Assembly (NCBI GenBank): GCA_964646615.1
Contig: CAZYEV010000014.1
Location: 47,007 to 111,006, forward strand
Source of the DNA: M3007 sp964646615
GTDB taxonomy: Bacteria > Bacteroidota > Bacteroidia > Chitinophagales > Saprospiraceae
Length of the DNA stretch: 64,000 nt
Reading direction: 5' to 3'
Shown: piece by piece, positions 17,503 to 26,493 of the stretch
Layout of the letters: each line of letters starts with the position of its first letter
Position numbering within the stretch: position 1 is the stretch's first letter
Position numbers and translations under genes: made by a program
Notes under the pieces: model-generated
What the model saw: the letters and a program-made list of their open reading frames with translations, nothing else
Database searches by the model: none
What the model was told of the DNA's origin: nothing

Positions 17503-18576
17503 ATGGCTCTTGCTTCGTTTCTCCGAAATAAGCGGCTCTGGCTGGTGCTTTTACTGCTGGCCGCCTTTGTTATCCCTTATTTGATGCGCTTTTTTCCCAG
17601 TGGTGCTCCTTCTAAGCCCGTTTCATCGGAGCCGTCGGCAGCACCGCGCGTGCAGGTTCAGGTGCCGCCCTTTAGTGCCGATTCGGCGTTTGCTTTTGTC
17701 GAAAAGCAGGTGTCGTTTGGCCCGCGGGTGCCGGGCACCTCGGCGCACAAAAAATGTGCGGCCTGGCTGGTGGGCGAGTTCAGGCGCTTTGGCTTAGACG
17801 TCATTGAGCAGCCGTTTGTGGCCAAGACCTACTTCGGCCCGCGCGACGCCGTCAACATCATTGCCCAATACCACCCAGAGCGGCCCAATCGAGTGCTCCT
17901 GTGCGCTCACTGGGACTCGCGCCACATCGCCGACAAGGACACCAAAGACACCGAAAAGGCCATCCTCGGCGCGGACGATGGCGGCAGCGGCGTGGCCGTC
18001 TTGCTCGAACTGGCGCGCATGCTCCAGCAGCACCCCATTGAAGGCGTCGGCGTGGACTTCGTGCTCTTCGACGCCGAAGACCTGGGCGACGACCGCTCAG
18101 AGTCGGGCCAGTCGGTCATGATGCAGGCGTCTAACGACCAGAAGACCCTCACCTGGTGTTTGGGCTCGCAGCATTGGGCGCGCACACCGCACCGACCGGG
18201 CTACACGGCCCAGTTCGGCATTCTGCTCGACATGGTGGGTGCGCGCGGCGCCCTCTTTCCGCGCGAAGGCTATTCAGCCCAAAATGCCCCGGCTATACAA
18301 AACCGCATCTGGTCTATCGCGCAGGAGCTCGGTTACGGCGGCTTCTTCGTAGATCGGCCCGGTGGTTTCATCACCGACGACCACGTTTTTGTCATGCGCG
18401 GGCTGCGTATCCCTATGGTCAATATCATCAGCATTCCCAACCCGCCGCCCGCTGCCTTCGGAGCACATCACCACACGCATAACGACAACTTAGCCGTCAT
18501 TGACCGCAACGTATTGGGCATGGTCGGCCATGTGGTGGCCACTGTGCTCTACCGCACCGCCGCCGGCGCCCTGTAG
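17503..18576 (+). CDS. membrane-anchored M28-type glutaminyl cyclase (type II QC-like)
   Basis: 357 residues from the ATG at 17503. An N-terminal hydrophobic anchor (about residues 14-30) lacks a clean cleavage site, so the catalytic domain should sit at the periplasmic face of the inner membrane. Zinc and catalytic positions: GADDGGSG (D158/D159), FDAEDLG (E192), DDH near 300 and H-x-H-N-D-N (H324). The DDHVFVMRGLRIPMVNII block followed by the late histidine matches type II glutaminyl cyclases better than M28 aminopeptidases. Such an enzyme would convert N-terminal Gln to pyroglutamate on exported proteins. Probably transcribed with cysS. An aminopeptidase is the alternative. Confidence 0.75.
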   Translation: MALASFLRNKRLWLVLLLLAAFVIPYLMRFFPSGAPSKPVSSEPSAAPRVQVQVPPFSADSAFAFVEKQVSFGPRVPGTSAHKKCAAWLVGEFRRFGLDVIEQPFVAKTYFGPRDAVNIIAQYHPERPNRVLLCAHWDSRHIADKDTKDTEKAILGADDGGSGVAVLLELARMLQQHPIEGVGVDFVLFDAEDLGDDRSESGQSVMMQASNDQKTLTWCLGSQHWARTPHRPGYTAQFGILLDMVGARGALFPREGYSAQNAPAIQNRIWSIAQELGYGGFFVDRPGGFITDDHVFVMRGLRIPMVNIISIPNPPPAAFGAHHHTHNDNLAVIDRNVLGMVGHVVATVLYRTAAGAL

Positions 18577-18578
18577 CG

Positions 18579-18672
18579 GCCAAACTTGTTTGGCCCCCGT
18601 ACCCGCCAAACTTGTTTGGCTTCCGTACCCGCCAAACTTGTTTGGCCTCCGTAGCGGCCAAACTTGTTTGGC
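18579..18672 (+). repeat. four tandem copies of a 16-bp palindrome at 26-bp period
   Basis: The palindrome GCCAAACTTGTTTGGC sits at 18579, 18605, 18631 and 18657, exactly 26 bp apart, with 10-bp spacers close to CYCCGTASSG. The array starts 2 bp after the glutaminyl cyclase stop. Each unit can form a 7-bp hairpin with a 2-nt loop. A fifth copy lies in the HTTM-like gene at 12616-12641. Confidence 0.95.
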
Positions 18673-18712
18673 CTAAAAAAAACAGCCCCATCCCGAGCCT
18701 TCACCAACCGCC

Positions 18713-19489
18713 ATGCCTCCAACACTCATTGACACCCACGCCCACCTGTATTCCAGCAAATTCGACCACGACCGCCCCGACATGGTGCAGCGCGCCCTGG
18801 CGGCCGGCGTAGAGCGCATGTATCTGCCCAATATTGACGCCACCTCCATTCAGCCCATGCTTGAGCTGGAGGCTGCCTTTCCGCAGCATTGCTTTGCGAT
18901 GATGGGCCTGCATCCGACACACGTCCAGCCCGATACGTATCGTGCGGAGCTGGGCCTCGTCGAGCGTTGGCTCGCACAGCGCTCCTGGGCCGGTATCGGC
19001 GAGACGGGCATTGACCTGTACTGGGACAAGAGTACGCTCGACATCCAGCGGGAATCGTTCGCCCGGCATTGCGTATGGGCCAGAGACCTGGGGCTTCCGC
19101 TCATCATCCATAGCCGCAGTGCCAACCGCGAGGCCATGGATACAGTGCGCCAGCATCAGGACGGTCGCCTGCGCGGCATCTTTCACTGCTTCGAGGGAAC
19201 ACTTGATGAGGCGTTAGAGATGATTGACCTGGGCTTCTTGTTGGGCATCGGAGGCGCGCTGACGCGACCCAACGCGCCCATTCGGGAGGTGGTCAGGCAG
19301 ATCCCGTTGGAACACATCGTTTTAGAGACGGACTCGCCCTACCTGACGCCTACGCCCTACAAAGGCCGGCGCAACGAGAGCGCATTCATTGTCGCCGTGG
19401 CTGAAGCGCTGGCTCAGGTGCACGGTATCTCGCTGGAAGTAGTGGCGCAAGTTACCACGCAGAATGCGCTGCGCCTGTTTGGCCCTTAA
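18713..19489 (+). CDS. TatD-family metal-dependent hydrolase
   Basis: 258 residues, normal TatD length. The metal-binding pattern is intact: DTHAHL near residue 8, the GIGETGIDLYW glutamate near 103, HSR near 138, FHCFEG near 163 and ETDSPYLTP near 213. TatD proteins are 3'-5' exonucleases or DNases used in DNA turnover and possibly D-aminoacyl-tRNA processing. It follows the palindromic array, so it is probably transcribed through it from cysS/QC. The stop codon overlaps the OsmC stop convergently in a TTAA. Confidence 0.93.
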   Translation: MPPTLIDTHAHLYSSKFDHDRPDMVQRALAAGVERMYLPNIDATSIQPMLELEAAFPQHCFAMMGLHPTHVQPDTYRAELGLVERWLAQRSWAGIGETGIDLYWDKSTLDIQRESFARHCVWARDLGLPLIIHSRSANREAMDTVRQHQDGRLRGIFHCFEGTLDEALEMIDLGFLLGIGGALTRPNAPIREVVRQIPLEHIVLETDSPYLTPTPYKGRRNESAFIVAVAEALAQVHGISLEVVAQVTTQNALRLFGP

Positions 19490-19929
19490 ATCAGCTGTGC
19501 CTCTAACGAGATGGGCACAGCGCTCAAGGCGCGGCTGACGGGGCAGCCGTTTTTGGCGCCGTTGGCCAATTCCTGAAACTTTTCTTCCGAAATGCCCGGT
19601 ATGTTGGCTTCCAGTTGCAGGGCGATGTGGGCGAACGTCCAGCCGGCGTCGGTTTTTTCCATAGAAATGGTGGCCGAGCATCGGAGGGTTTCGGGGGCGA
19701 AGCCGGCATTGGTGAGGGCGAAGCTGAGCGCCATGGCATAGCAGCCGGCGTGAGCGGCGGCGATGAGTTCTTCGGGATTGGTGCCGGCGCGTCCGTCTTC
19801 GTTTTGGAAGCGCAGTTTGGCCGAATAGGGGGTGTCCTGGAGGACGCCCGACGGGCCGCTGAGGGTGCCCGAGCCGTCGGGACCATTGCCGTGCCAGACG
19901 GCGGAAGCAGTGCGTTTGAAAGAAGCCAT
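19486..19929 (-). CDS. OsmC-family peroxiredoxin
   Basis: 147 residues from the ATG at 19929 (MASFKRTASAVWHG). It reduces organic hydroperoxides. Both active-site cysteines are visible: C63 in AAAHAGCYAMALS and C129 in NGCPVSRALS, with the NPEELIAAAH block that places it in the OsmC rather than the Ohr subgroup. Its 3' end overlaps the TatD stop by 4 bp. A terminator hairpin for the upstream haloperoxidase gene separates it from that gene. Confidence 0.92.
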   Translation of the reverse strand: MASFKRTASAVWHGNGPDGSGTLSGPSGVLQDTPYSAKLRFQNEDGRAGTNPEELIAAAHAGCYAMALSFALTNAGFAPETLRCSATISMEKTDAGWTFAHIALQLEANIPGISEEKFQELANGAKNGCPVSRALSAVPISLEAQLI

Positions 19930-19974
19930 GCGTGAAATGCTGTTTTGATGTGAAGGTGTGATAGAAACAAAGAA

Positions 19975-20004
19975 GCCTTGCAAAGGATGCGTCCTTTGCA
20001 AGGC
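19975..20004 (-). terminator. intrinsic terminator after the haloperoxidase-like gene
   Basis: The arms 19975-19987 and 19992-20004 are a perfect 13-bp inverted repeat with a 4-nt loop. On the minus strand it is followed by TTCTTTGTTTC. It lies just after the stop at 20029. Confidence 0.75.
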
Positions 20005-20028
20005 CTGGTGTGAAGTTCGGGTGGTTTC

Positions 20029-21411
20029 TTATCGCCGCCAGGGCAACTGGTTGACGTATCGGCCCACGATGGTGCCGTATCGGACGCCTTCATCGCAGTC
20101 CATGCGGAAATGGACACCCAGTAGCACGCGCGACCAGGCGTTTTCCTGGGCCATTTCGTAGAAGCTGTCGAACGTGCGTGGGGTGCCGACGAATTCGGTG
20201 CGGCCCTCGTGGCAGCGGTCGGTCATCGGGTAGGCGTAGCCAAAGACGCTGGCTAAGGCTTCGGCAGCGGCGGCGCCAAAGGTGGAGTGGCCCGACGGGT
20301 ATGCCGGGAACGAGGGCGTAACGCTGCGGTCGCCGGTGAGCGGGTTGTTCAGGTTGGTTTGCCAGTTGGGGTCAATCACGCGCCGGATATAAGCCTGCGG
20401 GCGCTCGATGTTGTAGTGATATTTGGAATGCCAGCACCCTACGGAGGCATCGTTGAGGGCCAGGCCTACTTTGGCATATGCTTCTAAGGCAGTGGCCAGC
20501 GAAGCAGACTCTTTCTGGATGACCTGATTGGCGATGGCTACCCAGCGCGAAGGCGGGCTGAAGGTCAAATTGAGCAAGTCATCCGACCAAAACTCAGCAA
20601 TCCAACGCGACTCGGCAGACAGCTGCGGCGTATTTTGGGCATATACTTCCAGCGCCTGAGTGTAAAGCGGTGAGTTGGGCGCTTCGCTATACGGCAGCGG
20701 AGGGCGGCAGAGCAGGGCAGCGCCGGGCAAGGCAAACGTGCGCGCGTTGCCCCAGTACGGAAACAGGCCATTGCCCGGTCCGGGCTGGAGGGGCTCCCAG
20801 TCGTAGGGTTTGGTGTTGCGCGCCTGCCAGTTGTAGCCGCGGAAGGGGTCTTTGTGGGCGTTGTGGCCCACGGCGTCGCTTTGCGCCCATTCCCAGATGC
20901 GTTGCGCTACATCGCGTCCGTGCTGGCGCGAGCGGATGAAGACACTTTCGGTGGTTTCCTCAAACAGTTTTTGGTCCAGCTGGGCTTCGAGCGCCGTTAT
21001 TTTTTGCCGGTCGGCCGCGGCGATGTGGTCGAAGAATCGCGGCATCAGGTAACCGTAGGCGGCATTGACGACTTCGGGCCAGTAGTACTCATCGTTCCGG
21101 TTGGCTTTCGGAAGCGCAAGCCCCAGGGCTCGCTCGGCAATAGAGTTGTAGCCGGGCATGCCTGTGATGCACGCTTCGTAGGCGGCCAGCCCCAGGTAGG
21201 CCAGCGCGCGGGCTGCCGGGCAAGGGCGATAATTGGGAGCATACCGCTCCAGTTCCAGGAACAGCTCATTCCAGCGGAGGGCGGCTTCTGCTGATTGCGT
21301 GGTGGCGTCGTTGCGCAAGCGGGCTGTGCCATCGCCACAACTCTGCCATACGACGGAGGCCAGGACGAACACGCTAAGCGAGAGGAGGAGTCGGAAAAAG
21401 GTTTTTCTCAT
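20029..21411 (-). CDS. vanadium-dependent haloperoxidase-like lipoprotein (PAP2 superfamily)
   Basis: 460 residues with a lipobox-type signal (VWQSC, C25). The vanadate/phosphate-binding set is complete: KYHYNIERP (Lys and Arg), PAYPSGHST (Ser-Gly-His), and SRVLLGVHFRMD (Arg, His, Asp) near the C-terminus. The family includes vanadium haloperoxidases and related acid phosphatases, and sequence alone does not separate the two. It is expected to be anchored at a membrane facing the periplasm or exterior. It ends at a strong terminator (19975-20004). No promoter match was found in the 142 bp upstream. Confidence 0.87.
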   Translation of the reverse strand: MRKTFFRLLLSLSVFVLASVVWQSCGDGTARLRNDATTQSAEAALRWNELFLELERYAPNYRPCPAARALAYLGLAAYEACITGMPGYNSIAERALGLALPKANRNDEYYWPEVVNAAYGYLMPRFFDHIAAADRQKITALEAQLDQKLFEETTESVFIRSRQHGRDVAQRIWEWAQSDAVGHNAHKDPFRGYNWQARNTKPYDWEPLQPGPGNGLFPYWGNARTFALPGAALLCRPPLPYSEAPNSPLYTQALEVYAQNTPQLSAESRWIAEFWSDDLLNLTFSPPSRWVAIANQVIQKESASLATALEAYAKVGLALNDASVGCWHSKYHYNIERPQAYIRRVIDPNWQTNLNNPLTGDRSVTPSFPAYPSGHSTFGAAAAEALASVFGYAYPMTDRCHEGRTEFVGTPRTFDSFYEMAQENAWSRVLLGVHFRMDCDEGVRYGTIVGRYVNQLPWRR

Positions 21412-21553
21412 GATGACATACGTTTTGGTTAGTGTTCTCTAAGACATACGCCGGCCTCCGGCAAAAGAAATGCCATAAACGAGGGATGTTGCCAGGAGAA
21501 GCGGCAGGCTTCGATGAGAAACTGGTTTTGGAAGGAGCCGGGCGCCGCCTTTT

Positions 21554-22807
21554 TCACTTTACCGGGCATGGCTTCCCCTCGATACGTCGCCACAGGTTGC
21601 CCAGAAACTGCCGGATTTCCTTAGGGTCTTGGGGCGAGCGGTTGCGCTGGTAAATGTCCCAGTGGCCGTCGGATTTGCGGAAGAGGAGGAATGGGAAAAT
21701 GTAGTTTCGGTTGACGAGGGTATCTGCCTGGAGTCCGAAGCGCAGGTCGTTGACCTGGAGGGTGTCGCCGGTTTGCCCATAGGGCAGCACGTCGTAGTAG
21801 CCGTCCGAGAACCAGCGCAGGAATCGGACGGCGCGTTCGTCGGGTGGGATGTGGTCGAGCAGGTGGTGGTTTTTAGGAATGGCGGTGAGGCGCTTGAAGG
21901 CTGGCTGGCAGTCGCGGAGGCCGACAAGGCCGTAGTAGTAAACGCTATCGGTTTCGGCCACGCCGTACCAGACAATGTTATTGAAAATGGTCGGGTTGGT
22001 CATGTAGCGCTGGTAGGTTATCTGGCGTTGCGCCAGCGCCTGTTCGAAGAGGCGCCCGACGTGTTGCTTATTAAAATAGGTATAGGCCAGATAGCCGCAG
22101 CTCCACAGGATGCCGGCCCAGGCCAGGTACAGCCGCAGCGGTTGGGTGCGCTCTAAGCGGGCGGCCAGCAGCAGACAGAGAGCAAAGGGTACGGTGTAGA
22201 GCGGATCCACCACCGATACCGTGTTCCATTGCACGCGCAGGTCGGAAAAGGGCTGCCAGATTTGCGTGCCAAAGTTGGTGCAGCAGTCCAAAAGAGGGTG
22301 GGTAACGATACTCCAGAAGAACAGCGACACCCACATCAGGTAGGGGGCCTGCACGGGGCTGAGGTCGCGCATCCAGTAGTCGCGCCACAGCCACAGCGCA
22401 AACCAGAAGCCCAGGATAAGGGTAGGGATGAAAATGTACCAGCTGATGTGCCCAAACAGCACTACGGGCACGTAGTTGATGCCGGCGGCCGCCACCAAGA
22501 AAAACAGCACCCAGATAAGCCCAGCGATGAGCTTGTAGCCGCGCAGCTGGTGAATGCGCTGGCTATAAAAGAGCTGCGCCAGCCAGGCAAACACCCATGG
22601 CGTTATGGCAGCAAAGAGCATTGAGTGCATAAAACCGCGATGGAAACTCATAGCCGTCAGGCGGTCGGTGAAGAGCTCTGCCATCACATCTAAGTCGGGA
22701 ATGGTGCCTCCCACCGCGCCCCAAAGCATGGCGCGATTGCCCAAACGCCGGCCTGCTACCACCTCGCCGCAGGCGGCTCCCAGCACGATTTGCGTCAGTG
22801 AGTCCAT
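21554..22807 (-). CDS. YdjM/DUF457-type membrane-bound metal-dependent hydrolase
   Basis: 417 residues. The N-terminus MDSLTQIVLGAACGE with IPDLDV, then SFHRGFMHS and THPLLDCC, are the conserved acidic/histidine motifs of the membrane-bound metal-dependent hydrolase family. Several transmembrane helices lie between residues 50 and 260. The C-terminal 150 residues are hydrophilic. The substrate is unknown. It begins 17 bp after the lipocalin-like gene and is probably co-transcribed from the promoter at 23469. Confidence 0.83.
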   Translation of the reverse strand: MDSLTQIVLGAACGEVVAGRRLGNRAMLWGAVGGTIPDLDVMAELFTDRLTAMSFHRGFMHSMLFAAITPWVFAWLAQLFYSQRIHQLRGYKLIAGLIWVLFFLVAAAGINYVPVVLFGHISWYIFIPTLILGFWFALWLWRDYWMRDLSPVQAPYLMWVSLFFWSIVTHPLLDCCTNFGTQIWQPFSDLRVQWNTVSVVDPLYTVPFALCLLLAARLERTQPLRLYLAWAGILWSCGYLAYTYFNKQHVGRLFEQALAQRQITYQRYMTNPTIFNNIVWYGVAETDSVYYYGLVGLRDCQPAFKRLTAIPKNHHLLDHIPPDERAVRFLRWFSDGYYDVLPYGQTGDTLQVNDLRFGLQADTLVNRNYIFPFLLFRKSDGHWDIYQRNRSPQDPKEIRQFLGNLWRRIEGKPCPVK

Positions 22808-22824
22808 AGAATAGACAGGTCGCG

Positions 22825-23379
22825 TTACGGTTGCTTTTTCAGGACTGCCCGCTGGAATACGCCCAGCGGGTAGGTGTTCACCTCCGGGATTTTCTCCCCC
22901 GCGTGCTCGGCATTGCCCGTGGTGCTGATAGGTTTATCGGGGCCGGAGTAGACTTCAAAGAGCAGGGTTTCGGCGTCCTGCTTTTCGTAGGTGCACATCA
23001 GTCGGTTGTTCATGACCGTGAAATGGCTGACGAATTTAGGCCCGTAGAGAAAGCCTTCGATGACGATGCTGTTTTTTTCGTCCACTTTCCACAGCCCGCG
23101 CTCAGGCGCTATGGGCACCAGCTCGTACGGCCGCCAGTCTTCTTCTTTTGAGCCATAGACGATGCCGAAAGTGTAGCGGCCTTCTTTGGAGGTGTCTATG
23201 GGATAAATCTCCAAGTGCATTTGTACAGAGTTCGCCAGGCCTTTTGGGCCATAAATGTAGAGCGTGCCCGACCACGTGCCCGTCCAATCGGCAGGGAAAG
23301 CAGCCGACGTGGGCTTCTGGGCAGGCAGCCAGGCCAGGTTCAGGAAAAGAAAAAATGAGAGCAGGATGCAGGATTTCAT
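22825..23379 (-). CDS. small secreted protein, possible beta-barrel/lipocalin-like fold
   Basis: 184 residues with a signal peptide ending ...WLPAQ|KPT. The start of the mature part, WTGTWSGTLYIYGP, and the alternating pattern that follows resemble small secreted proteins of a lipocalin-like type in Bacteroidota, but I cannot name a family. First gene of a two-gene run with the DUF457 hydrolase, with a -7 box 90 bp upstream. Divergent from the DUF4153 gene. Confidence 0.6.
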   Translation of the reverse strand: MKSCILLSFFLFLNLAWLPAQKPTSAAFPADWTGTWSGTLYIYGPKGLANSVQMHLEIYPIDTSKEGRYTFGIVYGSKEEDWRPYELVPIAPERGLWKVDEKNSIVIEGFLYGPKFVSHFTVMNNRLMCTYEKQDAETLLFEVYSGPDKPISTTGNAEHAGEKIPEVNTYPLGVFQRAVLKKQP

Positions 23380-23468
23380 GCGAAATGAGACCTTTGAGCA
23401 GCTTTTTCGGGCTTTATGCCGTTCTTGTTCGACCTTTTTACCCTTTTAAAAGCGGCTGTTTGTGCTGG

Positions 23469-23476
23469 CAAAAGTA
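23469..23476 (-). promoter_or_regulatory. -7 element TACTTTTG (minus strand)
   Basis: The plus strand reads CAAAAGTA. It lies 90 bp upstream of the ATG at 23379 and almost touches the divergent DUF4153 start at 23483. Confidence 0.5.
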
Positions 23477-23482
23477 ACGTCT

Positions 23483-25279
23483 ATGCGTTTCTCCCTGCAG
23501 ACTCCTTCGTTCTCGATTTCCCTGTGGCTTCGCGCATTTGCCGAGGCGTGTGTGCGTTTTCCGGCGGCTATGCTGTGCGCCGCAATGTTCACAGGCGCCC
23601 TCATTCAGCTCGTGGCTGCCGAGTCGGAAAATACGGATATCATTCGCTTGCTTATGGCGTCCCTGCTGGGTATCCCGACGAGTATTGGCCTGGCGGCGTT
23701 GGCCGAACGAGCAGGATGGGAGGGGTGGAAGAGTTACGCCCTTCAGAGTCTGGGTATCCTGGCGGCTGTGGCGGCCTATTTTCTGCTGCATCCGAAGTTG
23801 CCCAATTGGGAAGGGGTGCAGATACCGCGCTATTTCGTGGTGCTGGTCATAGCGCATCTGTGGGTGGCCGTATCGCCCTTTCTGGGGCGTCGCGGCGCGG
23901 TGGCCGATTTTTGGGAATACAACAAGCGTCTGCTGACGCATTTCGCTGTGGGCGCCGTTTATGCCGCCATTATCTTCATAGGGCTGGCGTTGGCCATTGC
24001 TGCGGTCAATGCGTTATTCGACTTGTACTGGAGCTCAAGGGTTTACGGCTATCTGTTTGCCCTGATGGCCGGCATGTTCCAGACGACGTTTTTCCTCTAT
24101 CATTTTCCTCGGCGCATGGCGTTCGATGACGATGAGGCGGGCTATCCCGTCATCCTCAAAAACCTGTGTCAGTACGTTTTCGTGCCGATTGTCGGGCTGT
24201 ACTTTCTCATCCTCTATGCTTACTCGGCTAAAATCTTGCTGGAGTGGGCATTGCCTCGCGGCTGGGTGTCGTCGTTGGTGTTGGGTTTTTCGGTAGCGGG
24301 TATTTTTACGTATCTCATCAATTACCGTTTGCGCGAGTATCCGGTGAGTCGGTGGGTGTTGTTGTATCAGCGGTTTTTCTGGTGGGTGCTGGCGCCGATG
24401 ATTGTGCTGCTGTTTGTGGCCATTAGCCGGCGCATTTCGGATTATGGCGTTACGCCGGAGCGCTATTTTGTGGCGCACACGGGCGTATGGTTGCTGGTGG
24501 TGTGTGTGTATTTCTTGTGGTCAAAGGCAGACGACATTCGTTTCATCCCTGCGTCGCTGGCGCTGTTCTTGGCGCCGGCTATTGTGGGGCCTTTCAATGC
24601 TTTTGAGGTATCGCAGCGCAGTCAGGTGGGCATTTTGAAAGAAGTTTTTGAAAAACACCAGGCTTTTGAAAGCAGCGGCCTGCTCAAAAAAGACCTCTCG
24701 GCGCTACCCGACGAAGACCGGGAGCGCGTGCGCTCTATTGTGTATTTCCTGAGTGAGCAGGGGGCTTTAGAGCGCATAGGCGGGTGGTTTTCGGCGCCGA
24801 TGGCAACCCTTGCGCCCGACTCGCTGGTGCCCTATGAGCGCGCTCAGAGGGTGCTCGAGCAGCTCCACCTGGAACGCCAGCGCACCAATGAAGTGCTGTA
24901 CCTGAGTGCCGAAACCTCCGAGCAGGCCTCACAGCCGGTCAATATCGCTGGCTTTCGCACTTTTTATGGGCTGAATTTGATGGAGTGGTCGCCCCCGAGT
25001 GCGAATGTGTCCTCAGCCGTTTTCCTGTCGCCTTCGGGCAAGGCGCTGGTGGTTCGCCTCAATGGCGCTCGGAGCGTTGCAGATACCCTCGAATTTGGGC
25101 CACGCCTGCGGCAATGGGAAACCGAAGGCCTGAAACGCGAAGGGCGAATGCTCGATAGCCTGAGTACGCTCAACTGGAACGTAGGGCAGCGCGCCTACCG
25201 CCTTTTTGTACAGGAGGTCTGGTTAGAAGAAAAGACGCAGCAAGTCCGACAATTGAAGGGAGCCTTGTTTGTCAAATAG
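23483..25279 (+). CDS. DUF4153 polytopic membrane protein
   Basis: 598 residues from the ATG at 23483. Around twelve hydrophobic helices fill the first 390 residues, including FWEYNKRLLTHFAVGAVYA and the VSRWVLLYQRFFWWVLAPM segment typical of DUF4153. A soluble C-terminal domain of about 200 residues follows. Function is unknown. No clear promoter was seen in the short divergent region. A plus-strand frame over the first 700 bases in another phase is a shadow. Confidence 0.75.
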   Translation: MRFSLQTPSFSISLWLRAFAEACVRFPAAMLCAAMFTGALIQLVAAESENTDIIRLLMASLLGIPTSIGLAALAERAGWEGWKSYALQSLGILAAVAAYFLLHPKLPNWEGVQIPRYFVVLVIAHLWVAVSPFLGRRGAVADFWEYNKRLLTHFAVGAVYAAIIFIGLALAIAAVNALFDLYWSSRVYGYLFALMAGMFQTTFFLYHFPRRMAFDDDEAGYPVILKNLCQYVFVPIVGLYFLILYAYSAKILLEWALPRGWVSSLVLGFSVAGIFTYLINYRLREYPVSRWVLLYQRFFWWVLAPMIVLLFVAISRRISDYGVTPERYFVAHTGVWLLVVCVYFLWSKADDIRFIPASLALFLAPAIVGPFNAFEVSQRSQVGILKEVFEKHQAFESSGLLKKDLSALPDEDRERVRSIVYFLSEQGALERIGGWFSAPMATLAPDSLVPYERAQRVLEQLHLERQRTNEVLYLSAETSEQASQPVNIAGFRTFYGLNLMEWSPPSANVSSAVFLSPSGKALVVRLNGARSVADTLEFGPRLRQWETEGLKREGRMLDSLSTLNWNVGQRAYRLFVQEVWLEEKTQQVRQLKGALFVK

Positions 25280-25404
25280 CCTCAAACCTGGCAGCCCTGT
25301 AAGAAAGCAGCACAAGAGAGCACCCGGGCCTGCATTTGGCCAGCCCACCTGTTTTCTTAATGAAAAATTTACAGACCTGGCAGATAACCCTGCAGGTATT
25401 TGCC

Positions 25405-25412
25405 TATTTTTG
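25405..25412 (+). promoter_or_regulatory. -7 element TATTTTTG for the OmpA-family gene
   Basis: TAnnTTTG match 42 bp upstream of the ATG at 25455. Confidence 0.5.
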
Positions 25413-25454
25413 CCCATCACCTCACCGATTACACACACATCCTCAACCCGATTT

Positions 25455-26294
25455 ATGAAAATAAGCTCCTCTCTTGTGTTTCTGCTGAACTTCATGGCCG
25501 CTGCCATATCGGCCTTTGCCCAAAACCATCATGTTAAAGATAAGGCCGGCGCAGCCGACCATCCCATGCTCACCCGAATGAGCAACTTTTACATCCACGA
25601 CTACTCGAGCAATTACGACGCTTTTGAGTTTTATCTACCGGGCAACAAACGCCAACGTGTGGAAGGCAAACGCACGCGCATTTATTATAAGCACGATAAG
25701 AGCACTGCTGAGCCCAGTGCTTTGCAAGTCATGCGCAATTATGAGAATGCTATCAAGCGCATTGGCGGTAAAACCCTCGTTCTCGAAGAGAAATTCTTAC
25801 ATGCGACGTTTCGCCTCGATCGCGAAAAGGACACCGTTTGGGTCGGATTATCGAACTTTTTGTTTAATCCTATTCAGTTTCAGCTCAATATTATAGAGCG
25901 TGAAGCAATGGTGCAGGAGGTTACCGCTAACGACATCCTGAAAGGGCTGGAAACCGATGGCTACTACGGCCTGAATATCCTCTTCGATACGGGTTCGGAT
26001 CAGGTGAAGCCTGAGTCTATGCCGTTAGTGCAGGCGATTGTGGACTTGCTCAAGCAAAACCCTTCGCTGCGTGTCAGCATTGACGGCCACACGGATAATG
26101 TGGGCGATGCGGCTTACAACAAAGCCCTTTCGGAGCGCCGTGCCCGCACGGTGTACAATTTAGTGGTTCAGCGGGGCATTGCTGCCAACCGTTTGCAATA
26201 TCGCGGCTTTGGCTCCGAAGTGCCCGTTGCTGACAACCGCAAGGAAAGCGGACGGGCGCAAAACCGGCGTGTCGAGGTGGTAAAGCTCCCCTGA
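25455..26294 (+). CDS. OmpA-family protein
   Basis: 279 residues from the ATG at 25455, which starts a signal peptide ending ...ISAFAQ|NHH. The C-terminal 115 residues are an OmpA domain with the peptidoglycan-binding motif (ILFDTGSDQVKPES, then SIDGHTDNVGDAAYNKALSERRA and NRRVEV). The N-terminal 160 residues do not read as a beta-barrel; they contain a DUF4892-like layout, with YIHDYSSNYDAFEFYLPG early. It probably tethers the envelope to peptidoglycan. Own promoter at 25405. Confidence 0.88.
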   Translation: MKISSSLVFLLNFMAAAISAFAQNHHVKDKAGAADHPMLTRMSNFYIHDYSSNYDAFEFYLPGNKRQRVEGKRTRIYYKHDKSTAEPSALQVMRNYENAIKRIGGKTLVLEEKFLHATFRLDREKDTVWVGLSNFLFNPIQFQLNIIEREAMVQEVTANDILKGLETDGYYGLNILFDTGSDQVKPESMPLVQAIVDLLKQNPSLRVSIDGHTDNVGDAAYNKALSERRARTVYNLVVQRGIAANRLQYRGFGSEVPVADNRKESGRAQNRRVEVVKLP

Positions 26295-26384
26295 GGCCGC
26301 CTGCTCATGAGCCTGCCAGTGAAGTGCCGGATTTTTCTGGTCTTTGTGTATGTGTTCCATTGCTTTTTTCTGACGCAGGGGTGC

Positions 26385-26392
26385 TACCTTTG
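26385..26392 (+). promoter_or_regulatory. -7 element TACCTTTG for the carB leader
   Basis: Perfect TAnnTTTG with TTG at 26360-26362 (22-nt spacer). The start site is expected near 26397, just before the leader reading frame at 26402. Confidence 0.7.
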
Positions 26393-26401
26393 CGCTCCGA
26401 A

Positions 26402-26493
26402 ATGTATCGGAGAAGAGAAACACCTTTGTTCTATTGGATAAACCGGAAGCGGCCTGCTGCGCTGCTTCCGGTTTTTTTTAAAAAGCACCTGCT

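Noticed and set aside
18579..18672. CRISPR array
   Set aside because: The repeats are 16 bp with 10-bp, largely similar spacers and no cas genes nearby; it is a palindromic tandem repeat.
23416..24129. 237-codon plus-strand frame overlapping the DUF4153 start
   Set aside because: It shares the region with a well-supported membrane protein in another phase and shows no family features.
26295..26384. Riboswitch upstream of carB
   Set aside because: No conserved aptamer was recognised; the promoter lies downstream of this stretch and the leader is explained by the peptide and terminator.
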